Assembly: GCF_030014915.1 (NCBI RefSeq)
Contig: NZ_JAGIXS010000004.1
Location: forward strand, 124,001 to 188,000
DNA: 64,000 bases
Reading direction: 5' to 3'
From: Pelomonas sp. V22
GTDB lineage: Bacteria > Pseudomonadota > Gammaproteobacteria > Burkholderiales > Burkholderiaceae_C
Position 1 is the first letter of the stretch, and every line of letters begins with the position of its first letter. This document shows positions 27,095 to 38,925 of the stretch, one piece after another. A program made the translations under genes and the position numbers. The notes beneath the pieces are model-generated. The model had not been told where the DNA came from. It did no database searches and saw only the letters and a program-made list of their open reading frames with translations.

Positions 27095-27108
27095 TCCGGC
27101 ATCCCGGC

Positions 27109-28989
27109 ATGCCGAGGCTGCACCTTCTGGCGCATTGGCGGAAGGCCGGGTTGGCCCTGGCGCTGGTGCTTGCGGCCGCAGCGGCCGGGACTCATTCGCC
27201 TCCGTCGGCCGAGCCCGCCGCCTCGCTCGCCAGTTCGGAAGTGGTGCTGTACGCGCAGCGGGTCGAGCAGCGCGCCAGGCAAACGAGCTTTCAGGCACTC
27301 GAGGCCTTTGGCAAGGCCGCCCTTGCCCGCCACGATGCCGAAGGACTGAGCCGGCTGCAGCATGTCACGCGCCTCATCATCAGCCAGGGGGAGTACGCCG
27401 CCGCCGAGCGCTGGAACCAGCAGCTGAAAGCGGCAGCCCAGGCACAGGGCAATGCCCGCTATCTCGCGGTGGCCGATATCAATGCGCTGCGCCTGCGCAA
27501 TCTGCAGGACCGCCAACTGCCCTTGGCCGAGATCGAGGCCAGCGTCCGCCGCCAGACCGACTGGCTGCCCCGGGTGCTGGCGCAAACGGTGCTGGCGCGG
27601 CGCCTGGTCGATGAAGGTCAGAGCGGCGAAGCCCTGCGGCACATGGGACAGGCCTTGGCCGAGATCCCGGACGCTGCGGCCACCGAAGCCAGCATCGCGA
27701 GCGCGGCCTGGGAAGTCGTCGCCATGCTGCATGTCATCGTGGACGACGTGCATGGCTACATGAAGGCCGTCGACCGCGTCGAGGCTTACATCGCCAGGTC
27801 GGACTACCCCCGGCCCGACCACGAGACGATCTACAACCTGGCGCAAAGCCTGGCCTACCTGGGGCGCCACGAGGAAGCCCGCGTGCTGGCCGCCACTTAC
27901 GGCCGCTTGGCCGAGCGCACCGGCACACCGACCGCGCGGGGCTATGCCGGGCACCTCTGCGCCTTCATTGCCGCCTACCGCGAGGACTGGCCTGGGGTGC
28001 TGTCCTGCCTGGCTCCCTTCGGCGCCGCCCTGGACGCGCCGGACGTCGCACGCCACTCGATGCTGCCGCTGCGCGCCGAGGCCCTGGCGCGCACGGGCCA
28101 GGTGGCGCTCGCCCGGCGCGACCTGGAGGACATCCAGGCCCTGATCGACACCGGCCACATGGCGCGGCGCGGCGGGGTTCGGCGCGCCGAAGCCGAGCTG
28201 CTGATCGCGCAGGGAGACACCACGCGCGGCATTGCCGCGCTGCGGGCCTATCACCAGTCGCGGTTCCAGCAACTGACCCGATCGAACGCAGCCATGATGG
28301 AGCAGATGACGGAATCGGTGGACCAGCAACTGGCCGCCGCCACCGAGCAAGACCGGCTCCAGAGCGAGGTGATCGCCGCCCAGCGCTGGCTGGCGGGCGC
28401 GCTGGTGCTGCTGGGCGCCGTCCTGGCCAGTCTCGTCGTGCTGCTGGCGCGCCAGCGCCGACGCTACCGGGAGCAGGCAATCACCGATCCGCTGACCGGT
28501 CTGCCCAACCGGCGCTACACCGAGCAGCGCGTGCGCGACATCGTCGAGCATGCGGTGGCCCGACGAGGCCAGGCAGTCGTGGTCATCCTGGACCTGGACC
28601 ATTTCAAGTCCTGCAACGACCGCTTCGGCCACGACGGCGGCGACGATGCGCTGAAGACCTTTGCGCGTGTGGTCAAGGCCTCAATCCGGCCCGGCGATGT
28701 GTTCGGGCGCTGGGGCGGCGAGGAATTCCTGCTGGCCGTCCCGGAGGCCGGGCTGCAGGAAGTCCACGCCCTGCTGAAGCGGATCGCAGAGCGGGCGGCG
28801 GCGACGCCTGTCGCGCTCGCCCCCGGCTACGCCCTGCATTTCAGCGGCGGCGCCGTGGACGTGCCGCACAGCGCCGACTCGCTCGACGCGGCGGTGACGG
28901 CGGCCGACCACTTGCTCTACGCCGCCAAGGCGGCCGGCCGCAACCAGGTTCAGCTGGCCCCCGGCACCGACGGCACCGAGGGCGGCTGA
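27109..28989 (+). CDS. Diguanylate cyclase with TPR-like sensor region
   Basis: 626 residues. A signal or anchor segment (about 12-30) is followed by about 380 helical residues in TPR-like pairs (for example LAQSLAYLGRHEEARVLAAT), one membrane helix (about 425-447) and a GGDEF domain with RWGGEEF. An RxxD inhibitory site (RPGD) lies five residues before it. It should make c-di-GMP, with the helical sensor outside the membrane. It starts 14 bp after the LytTR regulator gene, so it may belong to that operon. It ends directly against the convergent aldehyde dehydrogenase gene; the two stop codons form TGATCA with no gap. Confidence 0.9.
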   Translation: MPRLHLLAHWRKAGLALALVLAAAAAGTHSPPSAEPAASLASSEVVLYAQRVEQRARQTSFQALEAFGKAALARHDAEGLSRLQHVTRLIISQGEYAAAERWNQQLKAAAQAQGNARYLAVADINALRLRNLQDRQLPLAEIEASVRRQTDWLPRVLAQTVLARRLVDEGQSGEALRHMGQALAEIPDAAATEASIASAAWEVVAMLHVIVDDVHGYMKAVDRVEAYIARSDYPRPDHETIYNLAQSLAYLGRHEEARVLAATYGRLAERTGTPTARGYAGHLCAFIAAYREDWPGVLSCLAPFGAALDAPDVARHSMLPLRAEALARTGQVALARRDLEDIQALIDTGHMARRGGVRRAEAELLIAQGDTTRGIAALRAYHQSRFQQLTRSNAAMMEQMTESVDQQLAAATEQDRLQSEVIAAQRWLAGALVLLGAVLASLVVLLARQRRRYREQAITDPLTGLPNRRYTEQRVRDIVEHAVARRGQAVVVILDLDHFKSCNDRFGHDGGDDALKTFARVVKASIRPGDVFGRWGGEEFLLAVPEAGLQEVHALLKRIAERAAATPVALAPGYALHFSGGAVDVPHSADSLDAAVTAADHLLYAAKAAGRNQVQLAPGTDGTEGG

Positions 28990-30510
<1,521 letters not shown>

Positions 30511-30568
30511 GGCGAGTCTCCTGTACTTGTTCGGATTCGGTGCCGGCTTGGCATCCGGGGCGCTGCAT

Positions 30569-30584
30569 TGCAGGGAGCGTGCCA
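30569..30584 (-). promoter_or_regulatory. Sigma-54 (-24/-12) promoter of the aldehyde dehydrogenase gene
   Basis: Read on the minus strand, the sequence TGGCACGCTCCCTGCA matches the consensus TGGCACG-N4-TTGCA at every fixed base except one (C for T). The invariant GG and GC pairs are correctly spaced. It lies about 60 bp before the start codon and faces the dehydrogenase. The adjacent divergent gene encodes an enhancer-binding protein of the matching type. The rest of the 292-bp gap holds no gene. Confidence 0.85.
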
Positions 30585-30802
30585 GCGGAGGGTCCACTGC
30601 CCGGGGCCTGATTTCGCGCAAGAACCGGGTCAGGCGGCGCGCGCAGACTGTGCAGCCGGCACACCCTGCGCCAGCCGACTGTCACGCGATGGAGCAGTCG
30701 GGCGGGCAATCCGGCTGAATCGCTTCCGCACCCGAGCGGCCGGCCCTAGGGTCGCCGCATGACGGCGCCCAGTGAGAGCGCGCCGCAAGGAGACAAAGAA
30801 CG

Positions 30803-32689
<1,887 letters not shown>

Positions 32690-32692
32690 GCC

Positions 32693-33343
32693 TCAGTCCC
32701 GGGCGGCCGGCGTGAGCCAGCTGGCGATGCACCATTGCGCCGCCCAGTAGGTCGGCAGCACAAGCAGGGCCGCCAACGGCGCCGGCCCGGCGAACTTGTT
32801 GGTGGCCAGGCAGGCATCGGAGATGACGAAAAGCAGGCCGCCCAGGCCGAGTATCCGGTTGGCCGGCGTGAACGAGAGCTTGGCCAGCACGAGCGACTGC
32901 GCGGCCATGGCACACAGGCACAAGACATAGACCACGACCGGCGCCTGCAAGGCTTCCGGCACACCCGGCCACAACCGCCGGAGGATGGCACTGGCCAGCA
33001 GGCCATAGCCCAGAAAGGCCCAGGGCCAGGCCGCCAGGCGCTGCACCCGCGTGAAGGCCCAGAGATAGCAAAGGTGGGCGACCAGGAAGGAGACCAGCCC
33101 CGGCAGAAAACCCTGCTGCGGCCAGATCAGCGCCACGTCGCCCGCCAGCGAGGCGGCGAGGCCGGCAACGATCCAGGGGCGCATCGGCGCGCCATGCCCA
33201 CGCTGCCAGGCGTAGGCCAGGATCAGCACCGTGGTCAGTGGCTTGGTGGTGTAGAAAAGCGCGGGCTGGCCAAGCCAGGGGGCGAGCACGGCGAGCAGAC
33301 CGCTCGCCAGCGTCAGCCAGGGAAGAAAACGTGAGATGGGCAT
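32693..33343 (-). CDS. Lysoplasmalogenase-like YhhN/TMEM86 membrane protein
   Basis: 216 residues, about eight membrane helices, with YhhN/TMEM86 hallmarks: TKPLTTVLILAYAW near the start, SLAGDVAL in the middle and LFVISDACLATNKF near the end. These carry the conserved polar residues of the family. Eukaryotic members hydrolyse the vinyl ether bond of lysoplasmalogens. The bacterial substrate is less certain, since most aerobic proteobacteria lack plasmalogens. The frame is open far upstream through the rep gene region, but the ATG at 33343 gives the expected protein. Confidence 0.85.
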   Translation of the reverse strand: MPISRFLPWLTLASGLLAVLAPWLGQPALFYTTKPLTTVLILAYAWQRGHGAPMRPWIVAGLAASLAGDVALIWPQQGFLPGLVSFLVAHLCYLWAFTRVQRLAAWPWAFLGYGLLASAILRRLWPGVPEALQAPVVVYVLCLCAMAAQSLVLAKLSFTPANRILGLGGLLFVISDACLATNKFAGPAPLAALLVLPTYWAAQWCIASWLTPAARD

Positions 33344-33378
33344 GACGGCATGATCGCTCGGCCACGCTACACCGGCGC

Positions 33379-35460
33379 CTATGGCTTGCCCTTGTCGGCC
33401 TCTTGCGCGGCGGCGCTTGCCGCGCCCTTGACCGCAAAGGCCTCGCGCAGCCGCTTGAGCTTCTCGCGCGGGTCTTCCTTGACCGTGGACTCGTTCAGCT
33501 TCATCTCGAGGATGAAGCGGCTCGGAATGCCCATCACCAGCTCGCGCGCCTTGCGCCGCCGCCGCAGCGTGCTGACCGCCAGGGTCTTGCGCGCGCGGGT
33601 GATGCCCACGTACATCAGGCGGCGTTCTTCCTCGAGGCGCTGGGCCGTCATCTCCTCGTCGTCGGCCTTGAAGGGCAGCAGGCCCTCGTTGACGCCGGCG
33701 AGAAAGACATGCGGCCACTCCAGGCCCTTGCTGGCATGCAGGGTGGTCAGCACGACCTGGTCCTGGTCTTCGTTGCGCTCGGCCATGGAGAGGATGACGC
33801 TGATGGTCTGCGCGACCTGCAGCACGGTCTGCTTCTCGGTCTCGAACTTGCCGCCGTCCTCCTGGATCTCGCCGCCGCAGCGCTTGGCCACCCAGTCGAC
33901 GAAATCGAGCACGTTGTTCCAACGGGCCGCCGCGACTTTCTCGTTCTCCTCGTGGTCGTAGAGATGCTGCTCGTAGGCAATGTCCTTCAGCCATTCCAGC
34001 AGCAGGCCCTTGGCCTCCTTGGCACCGGCCGTGTGGCGGGCCTTGTATTCGAACTCGTTCACGTAGCGGCCGAACTCGTGCAGCGAGCCGATCTGCTTGG
34101 CACTGAGCGCCGTGCCGAGGCTCTCGGCAAAGAGCGCCTCGTACATGCTGCACTTCCACTTGCCAGCGAACTGGCTCAGGCCGGCGATGGTCTGGTGGCC
34201 GATGCCACGCTTGGGGGTGGTCACTGCGCGCAGGAAGGCGGGGTCGTCGTCCTGGTTCACCAAGAGGCGCAGCCAGCCGCACAGGTCCTTGATCTCGGCC
34301 TTGTCGAAGAAGCTCTGGCCGCCGCTGACCTTGTAAGGAATCTGGGCGCGGCGCAGCGCCTGCTCGAACGGCCGGGCCTGGTGGTTGGCGCGGTAGAGGA
34401 TGGCGAAGTTCTTGAACTCGATGCCGGCACCGCCCTGGCCGCGTATCGCCTGGATGCGCGCCACGGCGCGTTCGGCCTCATGGTCCTCGCCATCGGACTC
34501 GACGAGGCTGACCGGCTCGCCGTCGCCGAACTCACTCCACAGCTTCTTCTCGAAGATCTTGGGGTTGACCGCGATCACGTTGTTGGCCGCACGCAGGATG
34601 GCGCCGGTGGAGCGGTAGTTCTGCTCCAGCGGGATCACCTTGAGGTTGGGGAAGTCGACCGGCAAGCGCTTCAGGTTTTCGATGGTGGCGCCGCGCCAGC
34701 CGTAGATGCTCTGGTCGTCGTCGCCCACGGCGGTGAACAGCGCACGCTCGCCGACCAGCTGCTTCAAGAGGTCGTACTGCACCGCATTGGTGTCCTGGTA
34801 TTCGTCGACCAGCACATAGCGCAAGGTGTCCTGCCACTTGCCGCGCGCCTCGGCGTCCTCGGTCAGGAGCTTCAAGGGCAGGGAGATCAGGTCGTCGAAG
34901 TCCACGGCCTGGTAGGCCGCGAGCCGCTCCTGGTACTTGGTCATGACGATGGCGGCCGTGCGCTCGTTCTCGTCCTTGGCTTGTGCGGCGGCCTGGGCGG
35001 CATTCAGGCCCATGTTCTTCCACAGCGAGATGGTCCATTGCCAGGACTTGGCCTGGTTGGCGTCGGTCGTGCCGCCGGCGTCGCGCAGCACACCCAGCAC
35101 GTCGTCGCTGTCGAGGATGGAGAACTGTTCCTTCAGGCCGACCCGCGTGCCCTCCTCGCGCAGGATGCGCACGCCCAGGCTGTGGAAGGTCGAGATCGCC
35201 AGGTCCTTGGCCGCGCGCGGGCCGACCAGGGCCTTGGCCCGCTCGCGCATCTCCTGCGCGGCCTTGTTGGTGAAGGTGATGGCGGCGATGTTGCGCGCCG
35301 CATAGCCGGACTTCAGCAACTGGCCGATCTTGGTCGTGATCACCCGCGTCTTGCCGGAACCGGCACCGGCCACCACCAGGCAGGGCCCGGTGAGGTGGTA
35401 GACCGCCTCCAGTTGCGCGGGGTTGAGCGTGGCGGCGGCGTCGGGAGTCGGGGAGGACAT
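33379..35460 (-). CDS. rep: ATP-dependent DNA helicase Rep
   Basis: 693 residues, close to the E. coli length. This is a superfamily 1 helicase with Walker A AGAGSGKT (31-38), motif Ia ITFTNKAAQEM, Walker B VDEYQDTN, motif III GDDDQSIYGWRGA, motif IV EQNYRST, motif V TLHASKGLEW and motif VI GITRARKTL. Rep travels 3' to 5' and clears proteins ahead of replication forks. The gap-free QSIYGWRGA and the length favour Rep over UvrD. No operon partner is evident; the next gene downstream is the lysoplasmalogenase-like gene (35 bp). Confidence 0.93.
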   Translation of the reverse strand: MSSPTPDAAATLNPAQLEAVYHLTGPCLVVAGAGSGKTRVITTKIGQLLKSGYAARNIAAITFTNKAAQEMRERAKALVGPRAAKDLAISTFHSLGVRILREEGTRVGLKEQFSILDSDDVLGVLRDAGGTTDANQAKSWQWTISLWKNMGLNAAQAAAQAKDENERTAAIVMTKYQERLAAYQAVDFDDLISLPLKLLTEDAEARGKWQDTLRYVLVDEYQDTNAVQYDLLKQLVGERALFTAVGDDDQSIYGWRGATIENLKRLPVDFPNLKVIPLEQNYRSTGAILRAANNVIAVNPKIFEKKLWSEFGDGEPVSLVESDGEDHEAERAVARIQAIRGQGGAGIEFKNFAILYRANHQARPFEQALRRAQIPYKVSGGQSFFDKAEIKDLCGWLRLLVNQDDDPAFLRAVTTPKRGIGHQTIAGLSQFAGKWKCSMYEALFAESLGTALSAKQIGSLHEFGRYVNEFEYKARHTAGAKEAKGLLLEWLKDIAYEQHLYDHEENEKVAAARWNNVLDFVDWVAKRCGGEIQEDGGKFETEKQTVLQVAQTISVILSMAERNEDQDQVVLTTLHASKGLEWPHVFLAGVNEGLLPFKADDEEMTAQRLEEERRLMYVGITRARKTLAVSTLRRRRKARELVMGIPSRFILEMKLNESTVKEDPREKLKRLREAFAVKGAASAAAQEADKGKP

Positions 35461-35508
35461 GGGAACAGCACAAAGGGGCGGCGCATGATAGCGGCCGCCC
35501 GTAAGCGG

Positions 35509-38058
35509 CTACTGACGTGACGCGCTGCTCACGCCCGGCGGCAGGGCCCGCAGGCACAGGCCCAGCAGCACAACGCTGTAGAACAGGAAGGCGATGCGCG
35601 GCGCATCCACCAGGCTGTCGAACAGGCCCACCATCAGGAAGCCGACGATGGACGCCGCCACCGCCGGCGCCAGCGCATGCGAGCGCGCCCGGCCGAGGCT
35701 GACGCGCCACAGCGCGGCGGCCACCAGAGCCGTCCAGATCCACAGGCCGAGCCAGCCCTGCTCGAACTGCAGGTGCAGCGGCAGGCTCTTGGCATGCCAG
35801 GGCAGGTGGTGGCGGTCGCTGGTGAAGTACCAGCGGGCCAGGCCCTGCGAGAAATCGCCATTGGCCAGCAGCGTGCGGCCCGAGGCATCAAGCAGGCTCA
35901 GTTCGGCGACATCGAGCTCCTTGCCCGCCACCGTCTCGGCAATCGCAAAGGTGATCAGGCGCGGCGCCCACCAGTCGCCGCCAGCGCCACTCGGCAGGGC
36001 ATCGAGCTTGATCTGCACCGTCTGCCATTCACCGGGCTTGCCCTTGACGGCCACGGCCTTGTGGCTGCGCGCCTCCTGGTAAAGCAGGTGCTTCTCGGCC
36101 AGCTCGGCATGCAGGCCGGCATCTTCGGCGGCGCGCACGCGGGCCTGCACCAGCACCGCGCCGCTGGGCACGGCAATGCGCTGGGTCACGCGCAGCATGC
36201 CGCCGTAATCCAGCAGATGGCGGCCGCCGCTCAGGCGCAGAAAGGGCCGGCCCGCCTCCTCGCCGAGGCGGAAATCGCCCACCCGCTCATTCGCCGGGCC
36301 GGTGTAGAAGCGCGTCGCCATGTAGCGGCCGCTGCCCCGGCCCAGCCAGCGCTCTTCCTCGCCCTGCAGCAGCCAGTAGCTGCCACGCCAATGGTCGACA
36401 CGCGCGCCCAGGTCCTGCACGCCCGTGGCCATGCGCTCACCCACATAGGCGCCGCCCTCCAGCGTGGACACCAGGGCACCCGCCACCAGCAGCACGCCGG
36501 CCAGGATGGCACGCACGCGCCAGCCGAGGTCCAGCATGCGGGTGGCTGCAGCCGGCGCCGCGCCTATCAGCCAGACCCAGGCCAGGGCCCACAGCAGCAG
36601 CGGCCAGACGCTGGCTCGCAAGGCCATTTCTCCGCCCCAGTTGCCAGCCACGACGGCCACGCAGCCGAGGCTCCAGAACCAGACCGTGCTGAGCAGCATG
36701 CTGCGCAGCGTGGCATCCATGCGGCCGGGCGGACGCCACATCAGCAGGGCGCCGAGGGCGAACGACAGGCCGTAGATCACATAGGCCGACTTCGGGATCC
36801 AGCTGGCCACCGACCAGCTCAGCCCTGCAGCCAACAGGCCCAGCAGCGCCGCCATGGCCAGCACCAGCAGGCGTGACGAAAGGCTCTCGACCAGCAGCTG
36901 GCGCGGCGCGAAGAGCAGCAACAGAGCTGTGCCTGACAAGGCCAGCAGGCCGCGATAACCGGCCACCTCGAAGACCTGGGCCGCGCTGAAACCGAACAGC
37001 GCCAGCAGGGCCAGCAAAGGAAGCGCGCGCAAGGCCGCCTCCAGGTGCTGGGGCTGCTCGACCTGCGAGACCTTGCGGGCGTGATGCTGTCGATAGCTGA
37101 GCAACAGCAGCGTCGCCAGCGCCACCGGCAGGGCCAGGTAGACGCCGCGCGAGAAGGTGGTCAGGGCCGCATAGCTGGCCATCAGCACCAGGGCCAGCAG
37201 CAGGACCAGCAGGGCGGGGGTGCGCTGGCGCATCAGCGCGGCGAGGGCAAAGGGCAGGCACAGCAAGAGCGCGCCATCGAGCATGGCGCCGCCGACCTGC
37301 ATTTCCCAGAACATGGCCGTGCTGCGGTAGTCGGCACTGAAATTCAGGAGGCCCGGAAAAGCGATGCGCTCCCACAGCGCCGCCAGCGAGATGCCGGCCA
37401 GGGCCAGGCACATCGCGAACAGCATGCCGCGCTCGACCCGCTCGGGCCGGCTGGCGCTGGCGCGCTGCCACAGCGGCAGCAGCAGCAGGGCATAGGCGAA
37501 GCCCTTCAACTGGCGCGGGCTGTTCAGCGGCTCCAGATAGCCCTGCCACCAGCCGAACTCGAAGCCGCCGGCATCCAGCAGGCCGCGCCGCACCGACCAC
37601 AGCATCGAGGCCGCGAACAGCAGCAAGAGCAGCTTGGCCAGCGCCGAGGGCGCCAGCGGACGGCGCCAGGCCGAGGTCTTGTCGCCGGCTCGCCCCAGCG
37701 CATAGGCCGCATAGCCGCCGGCAGCAGCCGCCATCACCAGCAGGTCGAGCTCCTCGAAGATGAACCAGCCGGTCCAGGTCGCGAGGCCCAGCACCGGCAC
37801 CAGGCCGATCAGCAAGAGCGGCGCCGCCTGCCACCAGCGGAAGCTCGCCGCCAGCACCCCCAGGTACAGCGCGATCGCCAGCGGCGGCGCGATCGGATAG
37901 TGGCTGGCCAGCGCGAGGCCGGCGGCACCACAGGCCAACGAGAGCAGCAGCGCCAGCCAGCGCCCCGCATGGCTGGGACGGCTCAGGGCCGGGCGACCCG
38001 GCAGATCGAGCGCGGGGCCCGGCAGGGCAGGCGATGCATCGGAAGACATGCGGCTCAT
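35509..38058 (-). CDS. Large O-antigen-ligase-like membrane protein
   Basis: 849 residues. The N-terminal two-thirds contains about 12-14 membrane helices with the layout of O-antigen ligase/polymerase (Wzy/WaaL) proteins, including a larger periplasmic loop near RSTAMFWEMQVGG. After a further helix set comes a soluble region of about 200 residues (about 560-760) with a jelly-roll look (GRHLLDYGGMLRVTQRIAVP, TLLANGDFSQGLARWYFTSD), resembling a carbohydrate-binding module. Two or three more helices end the protein. It may polymerise or ligate surface glycans, but no glycosyltransferases are adjacent. Starts at 38058 and 38049 are both possible; neither has a good ribosome site. Confidence 0.65.
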   Translation of the reverse strand: MSRMSSDASPALPGPALDLPGRPALSRPSHAGRWLALLLSLACGAAGLALASHYPIAPPLAIALYLGVLAASFRWWQAAPLLLIGLVPVLGLATWTGWFIFEELDLLVMAAAAGGYAAYALGRAGDKTSAWRRPLAPSALAKLLLLLFAASMLWSVRRGLLDAGGFEFGWWQGYLEPLNSPRQLKGFAYALLLLPLWQRASASRPERVERGMLFAMCLALAGISLAALWERIAFPGLLNFSADYRSTAMFWEMQVGGAMLDGALLLCLPFALAALMRQRTPALLVLLLALVLMASYAALTTFSRGVYLALPVALATLLLLSYRQHHARKVSQVEQPQHLEAALRALPLLALLALFGFSAAQVFEVAGYRGLLALSGTALLLLFAPRQLLVESLSSRLLVLAMAALLGLLAAGLSWSVASWIPKSAYVIYGLSFALGALLMWRPPGRMDATLRSMLLSTVWFWSLGCVAVVAGNWGGEMALRASVWPLLLWALAWVWLIGAAPAAATRMLDLGWRVRAILAGVLLVAGALVSTLEGGAYVGERMATGVQDLGARVDHWRGSYWLLQGEEERWLGRGSGRYMATRFYTGPANERVGDFRLGEEAGRPFLRLSGGRHLLDYGGMLRVTQRIAVPSGAVLVQARVRAAEDAGLHAELAEKHLLYQEARSHKAVAVKGKPGEWQTVQIKLDALPSGAGGDWWAPRLITFAIAETVAGKELDVAELSLLDASGRTLLANGDFSQGLARWYFTSDRHHLPWHAKSLPLHLQFEQGWLGLWIWTALVAAALWRVSLGRARSHALAPAVAASIVGFLMVGLFDSLVDAPRIAFLFYSVVLLGLCLRALPPGVSSASRQ

Positions 38059-38152
38059 GATAGCCACGGCCCGTGACCGCTGAGGCATCGCGTAAGCTGC
38101 GGGGCATGAGCATTTCCCCCAGGCACGTCCCTTGATCAAGCCACGCAGCGCG

Positions 38153-38914
38153 ATGCGCCGGCTGTGTCTCGTGGCGCCGCTGGCCCTCGCAGCACGACCG
38201 GCGCTGGCGCGTGAGCTGCTGGTCGTCGGCACCCAGTTCCCGCGCATCTTCGAGGCCCGGGGCAGGAACCCGCTGTCCGGCGAGGCCGACGGCCTGGGCG
38301 CCGAGCTGATGCGCCGCGCCGCCGCCCGCCTCGGGCTGCCGCTGCGCTTCCAGGTGCTGCCCTGGCTGCGCGCCCAGGCCATGGTCGAGCAGGGCCTGGC
38401 CGATGTGCTGGTGGGCCCCTACCGCACGCCGGAGCGCGAGGGCCGCTTCCTGTTCTCGCGCCAGGCCTTTTATGCCGATGCCCTGGTCTTCTATGCCCGC
38501 CGCAACCTGGCCTCGCACTGGGTGGGCGACTTCACGGCCCTGGCCCAGGTGCCCGTGGCCATCGTCCAGGGCTGGGCCTATGGCGACGAGTTCGAGCGGG
38601 CCCGGCCCTCGCTGCAGCAGCTCAGCACCGCGCTGACCGTGGAAACCGGCCTCCTGATGCTCAAGCGCGGCCGCATCGAGCTGCTGGCCAGCAACGAGCG
38701 CAACACGGCGCCGGTGATCGAATCGCTGGGCCTGAGCCGCGAGCTGCAGATCCTCAACCCGCCGCTCGGCTACCAGCGCGGGCATTTCGCGTTCACCCGC
38801 AGCGCCCAGGGCGAGACGCTGCGCGACGGCCTGGACCAGGCGATGACTCAGTTGCGGGCGACAGGCGAATGGCGCGAGCTGGCGCGCAAATGGCACATCA
38901 CGATTCCTGAGTAA
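38153..38914 (+). CDS. Family 3 solute-binding protein (amino-acid type)
   Basis: 253 residues. The protein has a signal peptide (MRRLCLVAPLALAARPALA) and the bilobed fold of SBP_bac_3 proteins, with LGAELMRRAAARLGLPLRF and VLVGPYRTPERE segments. No transport permease or ATPase is adjacent. The PhoD gene follows after 11 bp, so the pair is probably co-transcribed. The Arg and Asp expected to grip an amino acid are not clear, so the ligand is open. A TTG at 38132 is an alternative start. ATG at 38153 is preferred because it gives a compact signal peptide. Confidence 0.75.
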   Translation: MRRLCLVAPLALAARPALARELLVVGTQFPRIFEARGRNPLSGEADGLGAELMRRAAARLGLPLRFQVLPWLRAQAMVEQGLADVLVGPYRTPEREGRFLFSRQAFYADALVFYARRNLASHWVGDFTALAQVPVAIVQGWAYGDEFERARPSLQQLSTALTVETGLLMLKRGRIELLASNERNTAPVIESLGLSRELQILNPPLGYQRGHFAFTRSAQGETLRDGLDQAMTQLRATGEWRELARKWHITIPE

Positions 38915-38925
38915 GCTGCCGCCGC

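Noticed and set aside
33403-35520. A 705-codon open frame on the plus strand
   Set aside because: It is antisense to the Rep helicase gene and has no domain of its own.
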